Assembly (NCBI RefSeq): GCF_001021975.1
Contig: NZ_CP009928.1
Coordinates: forward strand, 2,980,001-3,044,000
DNA length: 64,000 bases
Source of the DNA: Chryseobacterium gallinarum
GTDB taxonomy: Bacteria; Bacteroidota; Bacteroidia; Flavobacteriales; Weeksellaceae
Reading direction: 5' to 3'
Of the stretch, positions 45,339 to 53,948 are shown in pieces. The first letter of the stretch is position 1. The number at the start of each line of letters is the position of its first letter. The translations under genes were made by a program, and so were the position numbers. The notes beneath the pieces were generated by a model. It ran no database searches, had not been told where the DNA came from, and saw only the letters and a program-made list of their open reading frames with translations.

Positions 45339-46040
45339 ATGGTTAGTATACTGCAAAATCTTCATCAGAAAACATACAGGCTGGAAACAATAGTTACAGA
45401 ACAGAAAAATCCGGTTTATTTTACCACGAAAAGCTATGCAAGACAAGTTGAGGTATATTATTTCGGAAAAGTAAAGGAGCTGCATCAGTTTCAGGTTTTA
45501 ATAGTAGACTTTGATTTTTCGGATGATGAAAACGCCATGGGGAAACTGATAAAAAAGATAAGCTATTTATTTGATGAACTGAAATGTAAGGCGGATGAAG
45601 AAGGAAATATAATGACAGTAGATAATCTGTTATCCCTTCGGCTAAGATGGGTACAAATACAGGAAGAATTATCCAAAAGTCATAAAGGAGATGTGATGGA
45701 CAGGTATTTTGGTCAGGTCACCAATTTACTGGAGGATGAAGATAAGCTTATTGGATTCCTGGGAGGTTATAATATGTTTGGACTTCTTTTTAACGGTCTA
45801 TTCAATTCCTTTGACACCAAAATGAAAAGAGAATCTTCCGAAGGCTTTACAGAAATAATGACTCCTGTAAAAAATGGAGATACAGTGACTTTGAAAATCT
45901 CAGCAGAAAACCTCGAAGGATCAGGTGTCGAACATTTCAGAGGATTGTTTGTATGTAAAAAGAATCACTATGAAGAAGGATTTATAGAAATCAGGAAACA
46001 CAATTATCATTTAAAACATTCATTGGTATGGACAGGGTAA
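45339..46040 (+). CDS. unknown protein in T6SS effector operon, candidate adaptor or chaperone
   Basis: A 233-residue soluble protein without signal peptide or membrane helix. It starts 3 bases after the phospholipase stop and overlaps the PAAR-like effector by 13 bases, so it is co-translated with both effectors. It is acidic with an N-terminal beta part (YRLETIVTEQKNPVYFTTKSYARQVEVYYFG), a helical middle (YLFDELKCKADEEGN) and a C-terminal strand region. No family name is assigned. The position between two effector genes suits a loading adaptor, but this is inference only. Confidence 0.65.
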   Translation: MVSILQNLHQKTYRLETIVTEQKNPVYFTTKSYARQVEVYYFGKVKELHQFQVLIVDFDFSDDENAMGKLIKKISYLFDELKCKADEEGNIMTVDNLLSLRLRWVQIQEELSKSHKGDVMDRYFGQVTNLLEDEDKLIGFLGGYNMFGLLFNGLFNSFDTKMKRESSEGFTEIMTPVKNGDTVTLKISAENLEGSGVEHFRGLFVCKKNHYEEGFIEIRKHNYHLKHSLVWTG

Positions 46041-47296
46041 AACGTGATGGAGAAAATACTTCTCCCGAAACTCAGACTCAAAATACAGCACAGGATAATG
46101 ATAAAATGAAGGCGGCCAATAGCCAGAAAATAGACGGCAAACGTGCGGAAAATGAAGAGAAAGATAAAGCTGAAGAAGGTTTATTATTGGCCATAGATGG
46201 TGCTAAAATAAAATTCAATGCTCATATGGGAACATTTAAAGTGCTGAATAATGTACCGACCACGCAGGATAAGCTTACAGGAACTGTAGTAGAAAAACAG
46301 ATACCTAATTTTATTTTTGATGATGGTTTTCAGATGATTTCCCTCACAGACTGGCAGGATTTTGGAACTGCAAAAGTTCAGGATAATTATGTATTGTTAA
46401 AAAAATCCACTTTACCGGGAACAGGCAAAATGCCGGGAAATGTACCGCCCGAAACAGGAAAAATAGAATTTGTAACCTCCGGACAGGTAAATATTCCGGA
46501 AAGTATTGATGCGAAGGGAGCGCCGGTGCCGGAACAGGATATAGAATATATTTATTATTCTAGGGATGGATTTTATTTGGGAGGATTGGAAAATAGTGGT
46601 AAAGTTTATTTATCTAATCACGAGGAATATGATAAGGCTAAAAAGGAAAAAAAGTGGTCTTTAATAAATAAAGAGTCGAATTTACTGAAAGATAAAGGAA
46701 TAAATATTTCCCATACAAAATTTGTAGAAAAAGCGTCTACAATATATGGTGAAAGTTCAGCGTATAGAAATAATATTGGTATTGAACGAGAACTTGAGTT
46801 AGAAATGTTTGCTATAGCATCGGTCCATAAAATAAATAAAGTTGCTTACGGTATTAGCAGCCAACAGGCGATTTTATTTAGAAATACAAAAATTATAAAA
46901 AGAAATAATACAAAAATGCAGTTAGCTTTATCTGCTATTATTAGTTCGCTAACTACAGATGACGATCCTAGCAACGGAGCAACAATGTGGGATGGAGCAG
47001 AACAAGCTGCATTTCCAATTGGAGATGACAGATTTTCTTCAGGAAAATTCGAAATTCATATGAATACGATGGGTTGGTCAATTTCAGAAGAGCATTATAG
47101 TAAATGGAAAACCGGAGTAGAGAGACTAGGAGCACCTTTCAATGCACCAAGAGAAAAGTATACCCCTGGCAAAAACCCTAAAAATAAGTATTCTACAATG
47201 AATACAATAGCACTTGAATCAAGAGCAGTATATTTAGGAACTATTTTTTGGAAAGAATTAAAAACCAGAAAAAAGAAACCCAATGAAAAGAAATAA
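46028..47296 (+). CDS. PAAR-like (DUF4280-like) protein with C-terminal lysozyme-like toxin domain, candidate T6SS effector
   Basis: A 422-residue protein without a signal peptide. After a charged N-terminus (1-50), residues about 52-155 have the layout of DUF4280 PAAR-like spike tips (LLAIDGAKIKFNAHMGTFKVL, then QMISLTDWQDFGTA, GTGKMPGNVPPETGKIEFVTSGQVNI). The C-terminal part (about 225-410) starts STIYGESSAY with E242, then FAIASVHKINK and DPSNGATMWDGAEQA; this resembles SleB/lysozyme-like cell wall hydrolases (IYGEA... and a W-D-G motif). It would sit on VgrG and deliver a peptidoglycan-cutting domain. It overlaps the next lipoprotein gene by 14 bases. The toxin assignment is moderate. Confidence 0.72.
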   Translation: MDRVKRDGENTSPETQTQNTAQDNDKMKAANSQKIDGKRAENEEKDKAEEGLLLAIDGAKIKFNAHMGTFKVLNNVPTTQDKLTGTVVEKQIPNFIFDDGFQMISLTDWQDFGTAKVQDNYVLLKKSTLPGTGKMPGNVPPETGKIEFVTSGQVNIPESIDAKGAPVPEQDIEYIYYSRDGFYLGGLENSGKVYLSNHEEYDKAKKEKKWSLINKESNLLKDKGINISHTKFVEKASTIYGESSAYRNNIGIERELELEMFAIASVHKINKVAYGISSQQAILFRNTKIIKRNNTKMQLALSAIISSLTTDDDPSNGATMWDGAEQAAFPIGDDRFSSGKFEIHMNTMGWSISEEHYSKWKTGVERLGAPFNAPREKYTPGKNPKNKYSTMNTIALESRAVYLGTIFWKELKTRKKKPNEKK

Positions 47297-47969
47297 TCTA
47301 TATCTTATTTTGTTGTTTTTTTATACCAGTTGCATGTCTCAGAAAAACGATTATAAAGTAGTTTATTCGAGCAACAATGATATTAAAATTAGCTACTATT
47401 TTCATTCTGATAATAAAGAATATGCAAGAGTGTATGGTAATTCAATAAAGAGTGACTCTTTAGCGTTTGTTCAAAATAAAAATGATTTAATTGTAAATGA
47501 ATTTAAGTATAATGATAAGGAGAAAAAAAGATTACCTACAGGAAATATTAAGTATATTAATTATTATACTAAGCTTTCGGATATTATTGCCTCAGAAAAT
47601 GCTTTTTCAATAGATGAGGTCCCCGTAAATAACCTTAATTTTATCAAGAAAGACTGGGAAATAAAAAATATTATTGAGAAAAATTGTAAACAATCAAAAG
47701 TTGGATTTAATAATTGTGATTTTATACTTCCATCAAATAATGAATTTCCCTATTGGCCGAGTAGCGCAGTTATAGCATCAGCTAAAATAAGAGTCAAAGA
47801 AAATAGCCTGGAAGAAATAGAATTAGAAGCGAAATATCAGGATAATTCTTTTAATTATAAAAGAAGCTACTATTATAATGATGACCAAAAAATTGAAAAA
47901 ATAATTACTTCTATAAAAGATAACTCTTCAACAGAATCTTATGAAGATAAATTTATTATCGTAAAATAA
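47283..47969 (+). CDS. lipoprotein, candidate immunity protein for the PAAR-like effector
   Basis: A 228-residue predicted lipoprotein (MKRNNLYLILLFFYTSC, lipobox YTSC) rich in Asn, Lys, Ser and Tyr. It overlaps the effector gene by 14 bases, implying coupled translation. No family is recognised. The DNA is visibly more AT-rich than the upstream core genes, as is the toxin domain before it, consistent with horizontal exchange of an effector-immunity cassette. Confidence 0.72.
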   Translation: MKRNNLYLILLFFYTSCMSQKNDYKVVYSSNNDIKISYYFHSDNKEYARVYGNSIKSDSLAFVQNKNDLIVNEFKYNDKEKKRLPTGNIKYINYYTKLSDIIASENAFSIDEVPVNNLNFIKKDWEIKNIIEKNCKQSKVGFNNCDFILPSNNEFPYWPSSAVIASAKIRVKENSLEEIELEAKYQDNSFNYKRSYYYNDDQKIEKIITSIKDNSSTESYEDKFIIVK

Positions 47970-48134
47970 ATAATTAGTTTTGAGGGTTTATTTTCATTAT
48001 TCCTAATTTTAACAGGATTCTATTTTAAAAAAAATATATTTTCAAAGAAGTTATAGAATTATTCTACAAAATCATATAGCAACAGAAGAGATGCTTTTGA
48101 TAGAACGGTTAAAATATTTAAAGATGATCAATAA
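47970..48134 (+). pseudogene. possible coding remnant between lipoproteins
   Basis: After the stop of the preceding lipoprotein the same frame reads IISFEGLFSLFLILTGFYF (a membrane-helix-like segment), a basic stretch KKNIFSKKL, one stop (TAG), and then SNRRDAFDRTVKIFKDDQ ending with TAA. This is a plausible decayed C-terminus of a membrane protein. It overlaps the start of the next gene and has no start codon of its own. Weak evidence only. Confidence 0.25.
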
Positions 48135-48957
48135 AATTTTTTTATTACTTTTATTTTTAGGAATAAGTTGTAATTCTCAAACTTCTCGATTAGAATCTTT
48201 ATTAAAATCAAATGAAATTGTAACCCAGCTCCATAATGATTTTAACAATGACGGTGTCCGTGATGATTTATATATTTTAACATTAGAAAATACTAAAAGT
48301 AAACAACAACCAGAAGACCTTACTCGAAGAAAACTTCTGATTGTTTTTAATAATAAAAATAAAACATTTACTTATGAAAATGACGTTATTCTACCTTGTA
48401 AAGAATGCAGTGGCAAATCTGATATGAATATTGATAATCTGAAATTTAAGAATAATCTGCTTTCATATACCACTTGTATTGCCCCTTTTGCCTCGGATAA
48501 ATACTCTGTTATAGATTTTACATTACAGTTTTCAAAAGACAATTTTTATCTTGCTAAATACAGAGAGAGTTACTTTTCAGTTGAAGCTGATGACAGTGTC
48601 ACAATAGTGTTAGATAACACAGATCTTCCAGGAATGAAGTTTAATTATTATGATTGGGTAGCTAATAAAAGTTGGTTGGATTATATAATTATTTCGTCAC
48701 ATAACATTACTAAACTCAATGATTTTGCATTTAATCTTGGAAATGTTAATCCCTCAATATCAATTCAAATACTTGAGAAAATAATTAAGAAATATCCGGA
48801 TAGGGTGGTAACATATCTTAATATCGCAGATAGTTATTGGGCGACCGGGAATAAAGAAGCTGCAAAAAAGAATTATAAACAATATCTTTCTTTAATGAAA
48901 GCTCAAAAGAAAGATCTTAATAAAATTCCCAGGTATGTTGAGGAAAGGATAAAATAA
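48124..48957 (+). CDS. lipoprotein with calcium-loop-like motif and TPR-like C-terminus, possible immunity protein
   Basis: A 277-residue predicted lipoprotein (MINKIFLLLLFLGISC, lipobox GISC). The mature part begins with a D-x-N-x-D-G-like loop (DFNNDGVRDD) followed by a beta-rich domain; the C-terminus (about 215-277) is TPR-like (SIQILEKIIKKYPDRVVTYLNIADSYWATGNKEAA). Similar proteins occur as orphan immunity genes in Bacteroidota T6SS islands. No matching effector is next to it, so it may be an orphan. ATG 48124 starts the signal peptide. Confidence 0.68.
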   Translation: MINKIFLLLLFLGISCNSQTSRLESLLKSNEIVTQLHNDFNNDGVRDDLYILTLENTKSKQQPEDLTRRKLLIVFNNKNKTFTYENDVILPCKECSGKSDMNIDNLKFKNNLLSYTTCIAPFASDKYSVIDFTLQFSKDNFYLAKYRESYFSVEADDSVTIVLDNTDLPGMKFNYYDWVANKSWLDYIIISSHNITKLNDFAFNLGNVNPSISIQILEKIIKKYPDRVVTYLNIADSYWATGNKEAAKKNYKQYLSLMKAQKKDLNKIPRYVEERIK

Positions 48958-49590
48958 TGAAAAATCTTTTTACAGTATTTATATTTTTTATCGCAGGTTT
49001 TGCTTTTTCTCAAACGGGAAAGAGATTACCCATTATTTCGGTATCAAAATCTTATAAATTAGGGTTTAATGAATACAATAAAGAATTCAATATGTATCAA
49101 AACCCATTTATTTTGAAAAGAGGTAAGAAGTATAAAATACAAGGCTATGATAATTCCAATTATTCAGGAGGTCAAATTTTAAGCATATCACCCAATAGAA
49201 GATTTATAGTTATGGATTACACCGTAACTACACAGCTAAAATTGCCGGAAATCCTGGGGAACTAATATTGGAAATAAATAATATTGAGGTTGCAACAATA
49301 CCCTGCAGCTCCATTGCAACTACAACGACTATTGATAATCTGAATGTAACCGGTGATTTTGTAATTAAAATTTTGAACCCCAATACAGGACAGCGAATTG
49401 CAATTGATGATTTGACCTGGACATGTTTTTCAACTTTAGGAGTTAATGAAAGCACTAAGTCAGTTCAGCTTTCAATTTATCCTAATCCAATTAAAAACGG
49501 TGAGTATCTACACCTTAATAAAATGGTAGAGGAAATTAGTATTTATAATAGTCAAGGGAGATTAATTAAGAAGTCTGGAAAATCAAAAAC
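48957..49590 (+). pseudogene. broken chimeric gene: immunity-like N-terminus joined to a T9SS sorting-domain remnant
   Basis: The frame from ATG 48957 (overlapping the previous stop by one base) encodes a signal peptide (MKNLFTVFIFFIAGFAFSQ) and a beta-rich part (VSKSYKLGFNEYNKEFNMY, NYSGGQILSISPNRRFIVMDY) and stops at 49265. From about 49230 a second frame reads NYTAKIAGNPGELILEINN and runs through GQRIAIDDLTWTCF into a T9SS type A sorting tail, SIYPNPIKNGEYLHLN...EISIYNSQGRLIKK, which stops short of the usual end. So two unrelated pieces meet in different frames and the tail is cut off beside the tRNA terminator. The frame continuing across the tRNA to 49723 is not real coding. Confidence 0.6.
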
Positions 49591-49623
49591 CTCTGAAAAT
49601 CAAAAGATTTCAGAGGTTTTTTG
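49586..49623. terminator. terminator between the broken gene and tRNA-Leu
   Basis: Stem ACCTCTGAAAATC / GATTTCAGAGGT with A and T tracts on both sides; acts leftwards for the tRNA and possibly rightwards for the broken gene. Confidence 0.7.
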
Positions 49624-49703
49624 TACCCAGGACCGGGATCGAACCGGTACTCCTAAGAACTGGTGTTTGAGACCAGCGCGTCTACCAATTCCGCCACCTG
49701 GGC
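49624..49703 (-). tRNA. tRNA-Leu (anticodon CAA)
   Basis: Reading leftwards: acceptor GCCCAGG pairing with CCTGGGT, D-arm GCGGAATTGGTAGACGC, anticodon stem CTGGT-CTCAAAC-ACCAG with anticodon CAA, an extended variable loop (class II) and T-arm CCGG-TTCGATC-CCGG. The 3' CCA is not encoded. It marks the right edge of the T6SS effector island. Confidence 0.92.
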
Positions 49704-49782
49704 AAGTATATACCTTGTTTTGAATCGGTGTGCAAATATAGAAATTTTTATTAATATTCAAAAGTTTTTTGAATAAAAAAAA

Positions 49783-50550
49783 TTAGAAATTAATCTCTAA
49801 ACCATCGTAGGCAAGGTGGATTCCGGGTGGAAGCTGCTTATCCTCAATATCATGCAGGCCAAGGTGATGACTGATGTGGGTTAGAAATAATTTCTCAGGT
49901 TGTAGTTCTTCAAATAATTTAATAACATCCGGAAGAATAAAATGAGCAGGGTGCGGATCAAATTTTCTGATACAGTTTAAAATCAATACATCCAGACCCT
50001 TCAGTTTTTCCTTTTCTTTTTCTGAAATGAAACCCGCATCCGTAATATAGGCCAGCTTTTTAAATTTATATCCGAAGACAGAGATTTTATAATGAATCAC
50101 TTCAACAGGAGTGATTTCTGTATCCAAAACAGTGAATGGCTTATTTTCAATTTCATGAAGTTCAAAGGCAGGAGCTCCGGGGTACCTTACATCTGCAAAA
50201 GCATAGGGAAAGCGGTTTTTAATTTCATGGGCCACTCTGTGGTAGCAGTAAAGCGGGACGTCTTTGCCGCTTTTAAAAATCAGGGGTCGCATATCATCCA
50301 GTCCGATGACATGATCATTATGTTCATGAGTGATCAGGGTAATATCTACGGTATGCTCATGGTTGCTAAGCATTTGCTGTCTGAAGTCAGGGCCGCAGTC
50401 GATCAATATTTTTTTATTTTCCTCCGTAGTGACCATCACGGAAGAGCGTAAACGTTTGTCTTTGGGATTTTCAGAAGTACACACTTCGCATGTACAGCCA
50501 ATAACGGGCACACCTTGCGAAGTACCGGTTCCTAAAAATTTCAACTTCAT
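49783..50550 (-). CDS. MBL-fold metallohydrolase (PhnP/phosphodiesterase-like)
   Basis: A 255-residue metallo-beta-lactamase-fold enzyme. The start at 50550 gives the typical MKLKFLGTGTSQGVPVIGCTCEVC; the upstream in-frame extension runs to the divergent gene. It has the metal site THEHNDH, later His in ITDAG and LTHISHHLG, and an early Cys cluster (GCTCEVC) as in PhnP-type cyclic phosphodiesterases. Predicted to hydrolyse a phosphodiester; the substrate is not known. Divergent from the gene at 50605 with a short spacer. Confidence 0.9.
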   Translation of the reverse strand: MKLKFLGTGTSQGVPVIGCTCEVCTSENPKDKRLRSSVMVTTEENKKILIDCGPDFRQQMLSNHEHTVDITLITHEHNDHVIGLDDMRPLIFKSGKDVPLYCYHRVAHEIKNRFPYAFADVRYPGAPAFELHEIENKPFTVLDTEITPVEVIHYKISVFGYKFKKLAYITDAGFISEKEKEKLKGLDVLILNCIRKFDPHPAHFILPDVIKLFEELQPEKLFLTHISHHLGLHDIEDKQLPPGIHLAYDGLEINF

Positions 50551-50604
50551 TTTGTTTTGAGGTTGGTTTAATTTTGGTAAATTTACAAAAAATTTCATGT
50601 CCTA

Positions 50605-52032
50605 ATGTATCAGAAACTAACTCCTAAGCAAAAAGCATTAACAATTAATCTAGATCCTACTATTTATGGTACTTTCGCAGAAATTGGAGCAGGGCAGGAG
50701 ACTGTTCGCCACTTTTTTAGAGCAGGGGGAGCTTCCGGTACAATTGCTAAGGCGATGTCTGCTTACGACAAAGATTTTAGTGATGCCATCTACGGAAAAG
50801 AAGTAAAAAACAGGTACGTTACCCAAAACAGACTTCGTAAAATGCTTCGTTATGAAGTTGCATTGATCGAAGAAAGAATTTCAAGGGATAATAATCCGGA
50901 CAGAAAGTTCTTTTCCTATGCCAATACCGTTACCACGATTAACTTTGACAAAACAGTAAAAGGCCACGGTTGGGTAGGAATCCGTTTCCAAACCAAAGAA
51001 AATGAAGATTACAACGAGATTGTTATCCATGTGAAATTCAAGGAAAATGATGCCACCTTACAGCAGGAAACGTTAGGAAACCTGGGAGTGAACCTTATTT
51101 TCGGAGCCTTTCATTATTTTGACAATCCGAGAACCCTTGTTGAATCTTTATATGATGATATAGCAAAAGACAACCTGGAAATTGATATGATTGATTTCAG
51201 CGGTCCTGCATTTGAATATGTAGATAACAGGCTGATGTCTCTTCAACTGGTAAAAAATGGTATGACCGATGCCGTTATTTTTAATTCCCAGGGAAACAAC
51301 ATGCTTCCTGCAGATGTACTGTATAAGAAAAATATTTTTGCGGTGCGGGGAAGTTTCAGGCCGGTAACGAAAGTGAATATTGATATGCTTCAGAACGGTC
51401 TGGATATGTTTTTAAAAGATGCCACCTGCACCCATGAAGAAACGGAAGTTCTTATTGAAATCACAATTTCCAACCTGAGGGCAGATGGTGATATTGATGA
51501 AAGAGACTTCCTGGATAGAGTAGATATTCTCGGGAAATTAGGATATACGGTTATTATTTCAAACTTCTCGGAATATTACAGGCTGATTGATTACTTTGCT
51601 TCCTACACAGGAGGAGACATTGGAGTTGCCATGGGGGTCAATAATCTATTGATGGTATTTGACGAAAAATACTATAAAGATTTATCCGGAGGAATTCTTG
51701 AAGCATTCGGGAAATTTTTCCGAAACGGTATGAGGGTGTATCTGTATCCTTATAAAGATCCTGAAACCCATCTGTTGCTGGATTCTTCAAATCTTAAAGT
51801 AGAGGAAAACCTGAAAGAATTGTATAAATATTTCAAACGTAATAATCGTATTGTAGATATTACGAATTATAATCCGGAGTTCTTAGAAATTTACTCACGG
51901 GAAATATTAAGAAAAATTGCATGCTGCGTTAAAGGATGGGAGACCCAGGTTCCGGAAGGCGTTGCAGAAATGATCAAAGAACGTGGAATGTTTGGTTACA
52001 AAGAAGAACTTTCATTTAAACAATTCTCTTAA
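50605..52032 (+). CDS. conserved protein of unknown function
   Basis: A 475-residue soluble protein starting MYQKLTPKQKALTINLDPTIYGTFAEIGAGQETVRHFFRAGGASGT. It is well conserved in style (regular alternating helices and strands, GAGQE and RAGGASGT glycine loops near residue 28-45), so it is likely an enzyme. I do not recognise the catalytic motif. Homologues are sometimes labelled as nicotinate-nucleotide enzymes, which I cannot support from the motifs here. It is 12 bases upstream of the GAF-type reductase and probably co-transcribed. Confidence 0.75.
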   Translation: MYQKLTPKQKALTINLDPTIYGTFAEIGAGQETVRHFFRAGGASGTIAKAMSAYDKDFSDAIYGKEVKNRYVTQNRLRKMLRYEVALIEERISRDNNPDRKFFSYANTVTTINFDKTVKGHGWVGIRFQTKENEDYNEIVIHVKFKENDATLQQETLGNLGVNLIFGAFHYFDNPRTLVESLYDDIAKDNLEIDMIDFSGPAFEYVDNRLMSLQLVKNGMTDAVIFNSQGNNMLPADVLYKKNIFAVRGSFRPVTKVNIDMLQNGLDMFLKDATCTHEETEVLIEITISNLRADGDIDERDFLDRVDILGKLGYTVIISNFSEYYRLIDYFASYTGGDIGVAMGVNNLLMVFDEKYYKDLSGGILEAFGKFFRNGMRVYLYPYKDPETHLLLDSSNLKVEENLKELYKYFKRNNRIVDITNYNPEFLEIYSREILRKIACCVKGWETQVPEGVAEMIKERGMFGYKEELSFKQFS

Positions 52033-52044
52033 AAATATTAAATA

Positions 52045-52494
52045 ATGTCAGAATTAAAAAAAAGACTTTCCTCTATTCTTGAAAGTCCCAAACATAATAC
52101 AGAAGAAAAACTTGAAAAAGTTTGCCACCTGCTGGACCAGGAAATTTCTTATTTCAACTGGACAGGCTTTTACTTTAAAAATGGGGATAAAGATGAACTG
52201 ATCCTGGGACCCTATGTGGGAGCCCCTACAGACCACACCATTATCCCTTATGGAAAAGGAATTTGTGGCCAGGTTGCCGTTTCCAATGAAACCTTTGTTG
52301 TTCCCGATGTAAACGAAGAAAGCAATTACCTGAGTTGTTCCATTGATACCAAAGCTGAAATTGTGGTCCCGATATTCAAAGATGGGAAAAACATTGGCCA
52401 GATTGATATTGATTCCCATACCATAGATCCTTTTACAGATGAAGATCGCGAACTATTGGAATGGTTATGTAATGAAGTTTCAAAAATTTTATAA
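52045..52494 (+). CDS. GAF domain free methionine-(R)-sulfoxide reductase
   Basis: A 149-residue single GAF domain of the fRMsr type. Two Cys at the right places, C74 in GKGICGQVA and C98 in NYLSCS, are 24 residues apart as are C94 and C118 of the E. coli enzyme; the third Cys (C84 there) has no counterpart. Other family motifs: ILGPYVG, DVNEE, SEIV-like AEIVVPIF and GQIDIDSHTIDPF. It repairs oxidised free methionine. A terminator follows. Confidence 0.88.
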   Translation: MSELKKRLSSILESPKHNTEEKLEKVCHLLDQEISYFNWTGFYFKNGDKDELILGPYVGAPTDHTIIPYGKGICGQVAVSNETFVVPDVNEESNYLSCSIDTKAEIVVPIFKDGKNIGQIDIDSHTIDPFTDEDRELLEWLCNEVSKIL

Positions 52495-52520
52495 TTGAAT
52501 TTCAGCAATACATCATATAG

Positions 52521-52549
52521 ACTCCGGCTTTTACAGCTGGAGTTTTTTT
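52521..52549 (+). terminator. terminator after the methionine sulfoxide reductase gene
   Basis: Stem ACTCCGGCT / AGCTGGAGT (one wobble) with a five-base loop and seven T. Confidence 0.8.
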
Positions 52550-52605
52550 GTCACTATTGAAAAAATGAGGTATTCAAATAGAAATCTTAGAATTACGGTT
52601 ACTTA

Positions 52606-53073
52606 TTATGGATTATAAGTGGTAATGACAAACAGTATTAACGGTTCATCCCCTGTGTTTTCAATAGAATGGTAACCAATAGAACTAATGGCGGTAATGT
52701 CTCCCTTTTGAAGGGTTTTTTTACGCACAGGACCTTGTATCCCCGTTCTTTCCCGGTATTCCCCGGTTCCATGTACCACAACATATAATTCCTCTTCATT
52801 TCTTTCATTATGGGTATGAAATCCGGATTCATCGCCTTTTTTCAATAATACCATGTAAGCCGCCAGCCGGTTATTAGCCAGTTCCTGGTGACCGAACATC
52901 TGTATCATATATACGGTTCCGTTACCGCCATACATGTTTTCACGTTTATCTATGCGGGTAATGCTCCGTTCATTCTTTCCGAATGCCATTACATACAGGT
53001 GAATGTATTTTGAAACTTCTTGTATAACGTGGTCAAATTCTACGCCTTCAGATAATATAACTGTACCGGACAT
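52606..53073 (-). CDS. cupin domain protein
   Basis: A 155-residue protein starting MSGTVILSEGVEFD at 53073. The single cupin barrel has motif 1 FHTHNERNEEELYVVVHG (His, His, Glu metal ligands) and motif 2 GYHSIENTGDEPL. It is likely a metal-binding small-molecule enzyme or binding protein; the substrate is unknown. It reads in the same direction as the BtuF-like gene upstream. Confidence 0.85.
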   Translation of the reverse strand: MSGTVILSEGVEFDHVIQEVSKYIHLYVMAFGKNERSITRIDKRENMYGGNGTVYMIQMFGHQELANNRLAAYMVLLKKGDESGFHTHNERNEEELYVVVHGTGEYRERTGIQGPVRKKTLQKGDITAISSIGYHSIENTGDEPLILFVITTYNP

Positions 53074-53183
53074 GTGCTTTAGTTTAATGCAGCTCAATGT
53101 ACCCAAAAATATATCATAAAGCAAGCAGAGCTCATTAAAGTTTTAAAAATAGTCTGGGTATTACTTATGTTGTGGTAGCAAAG

Positions 53184-53921
53184 TCAGTCTTGCATTGCCT
53201 GTACCTCCGTCAGCAATTCTTTAAAATAGTTTTCACATTTCGCGATATGCGTTCCATACCAGGAGAATGCTTCACCATCTACAATCATTATCTTTTTATC
53301 AGGATAAAAGACTTTTAGCTCTTCAATATGTTTTTCTTTAAATGGAAACGGTTCGGAAGATAGCATAATAAGATCAGCTTCTGCAAGATCCTCAGGAGTA
53401 ATTTCAGGATAGCGGGTTTTATCTTTAAAAATATTTTCAAAACCGGTTTCAGATAAAATCCTGTGAATGAATGTGTCTGAACCAACCGACATATAAGGGT
53501 TTTTCCAGATAAGATAAGCTGTTTTTATACTTGTATCAAGCTTTGCCTGATTAAGGACATCATAGATTTTGAGATTGAACAATTGTGCTCTTTCCTCCCT
53601 TCCAATCAGCTTTCCAAGGTTCTTAAGCAGATAATAATTATCTTCTATTGTTTCTACGTTGGTTACCATAACCTTGAAGTCATTCATTAAAGCTTCCACC
53701 TGCTCTTTTACATTTTCCTCCTTGTTGGCAAGGATAAGATCCGGTTGTAAAGCTTTGATTTTTTCAATATTGATGTTCTTGGTTCCTCCGACAATCGTTA
53801 CGTTTTTTACTTTATCTTTGGGATGTATGCAGAATTTAGTCCGGCCTACAACCTCATGTCCGGTTAATCCAAGATCAAATAAAGCCTCAGTAATAGAGGG
53901 GACAAGTGAAACAATTTTCAT
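53184..53921 (-). CDS. BtuF-like helical-backbone metal receptor (ABC substrate-binding fold, no signal peptide)
   Basis: A 245-residue protein with the BtuF/TroA-like fold: MKIVSLVPSITEALFDLGLTGHEVVGRTKFC, then IEKIKALQPDLILANKEENV and the second lobe. Unlike true periplasmic receptors it has no signal peptide at the N-terminus, which starts directly in the first strand. Related to cobalamin-binding domains, so it might bind a corrinoid or a metal chelate, but the site cannot be read. It is 27 bases downstream of mgtE on the same strand and may be in its operon. Confidence 0.83.
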   Translation of the reverse strand: MKIVSLVPSITEALFDLGLTGHEVVGRTKFCIHPKDKVKNVTIVGGTKNINIEKIKALQPDLILANKEENVKEQVEALMNDFKVMVTNVETIEDNYYLLKNLGKLIGREERAQLFNLKIYDVLNQAKLDTSIKTAYLIWKNPYMSVGSDTFIHRILSETGFENIFKDKTRYPEITPEDLAEADLIMLSSEPFPFKEKHIEELKVFYPDKKIMIVDGEAFSWYGTHIAKCENYFKELLTEVQAMQD

Positions 53922-53948
53922 ATTGGCATAGTAAGATGATGCCTAAAA

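Noticed and set aside
49591..49723. Extension of the T9SS-tail frame across tRNA-Leu
   Set aside because: The frame runs through a terminator hairpin and a complete tRNA on the other strand, so it is not translated protein.
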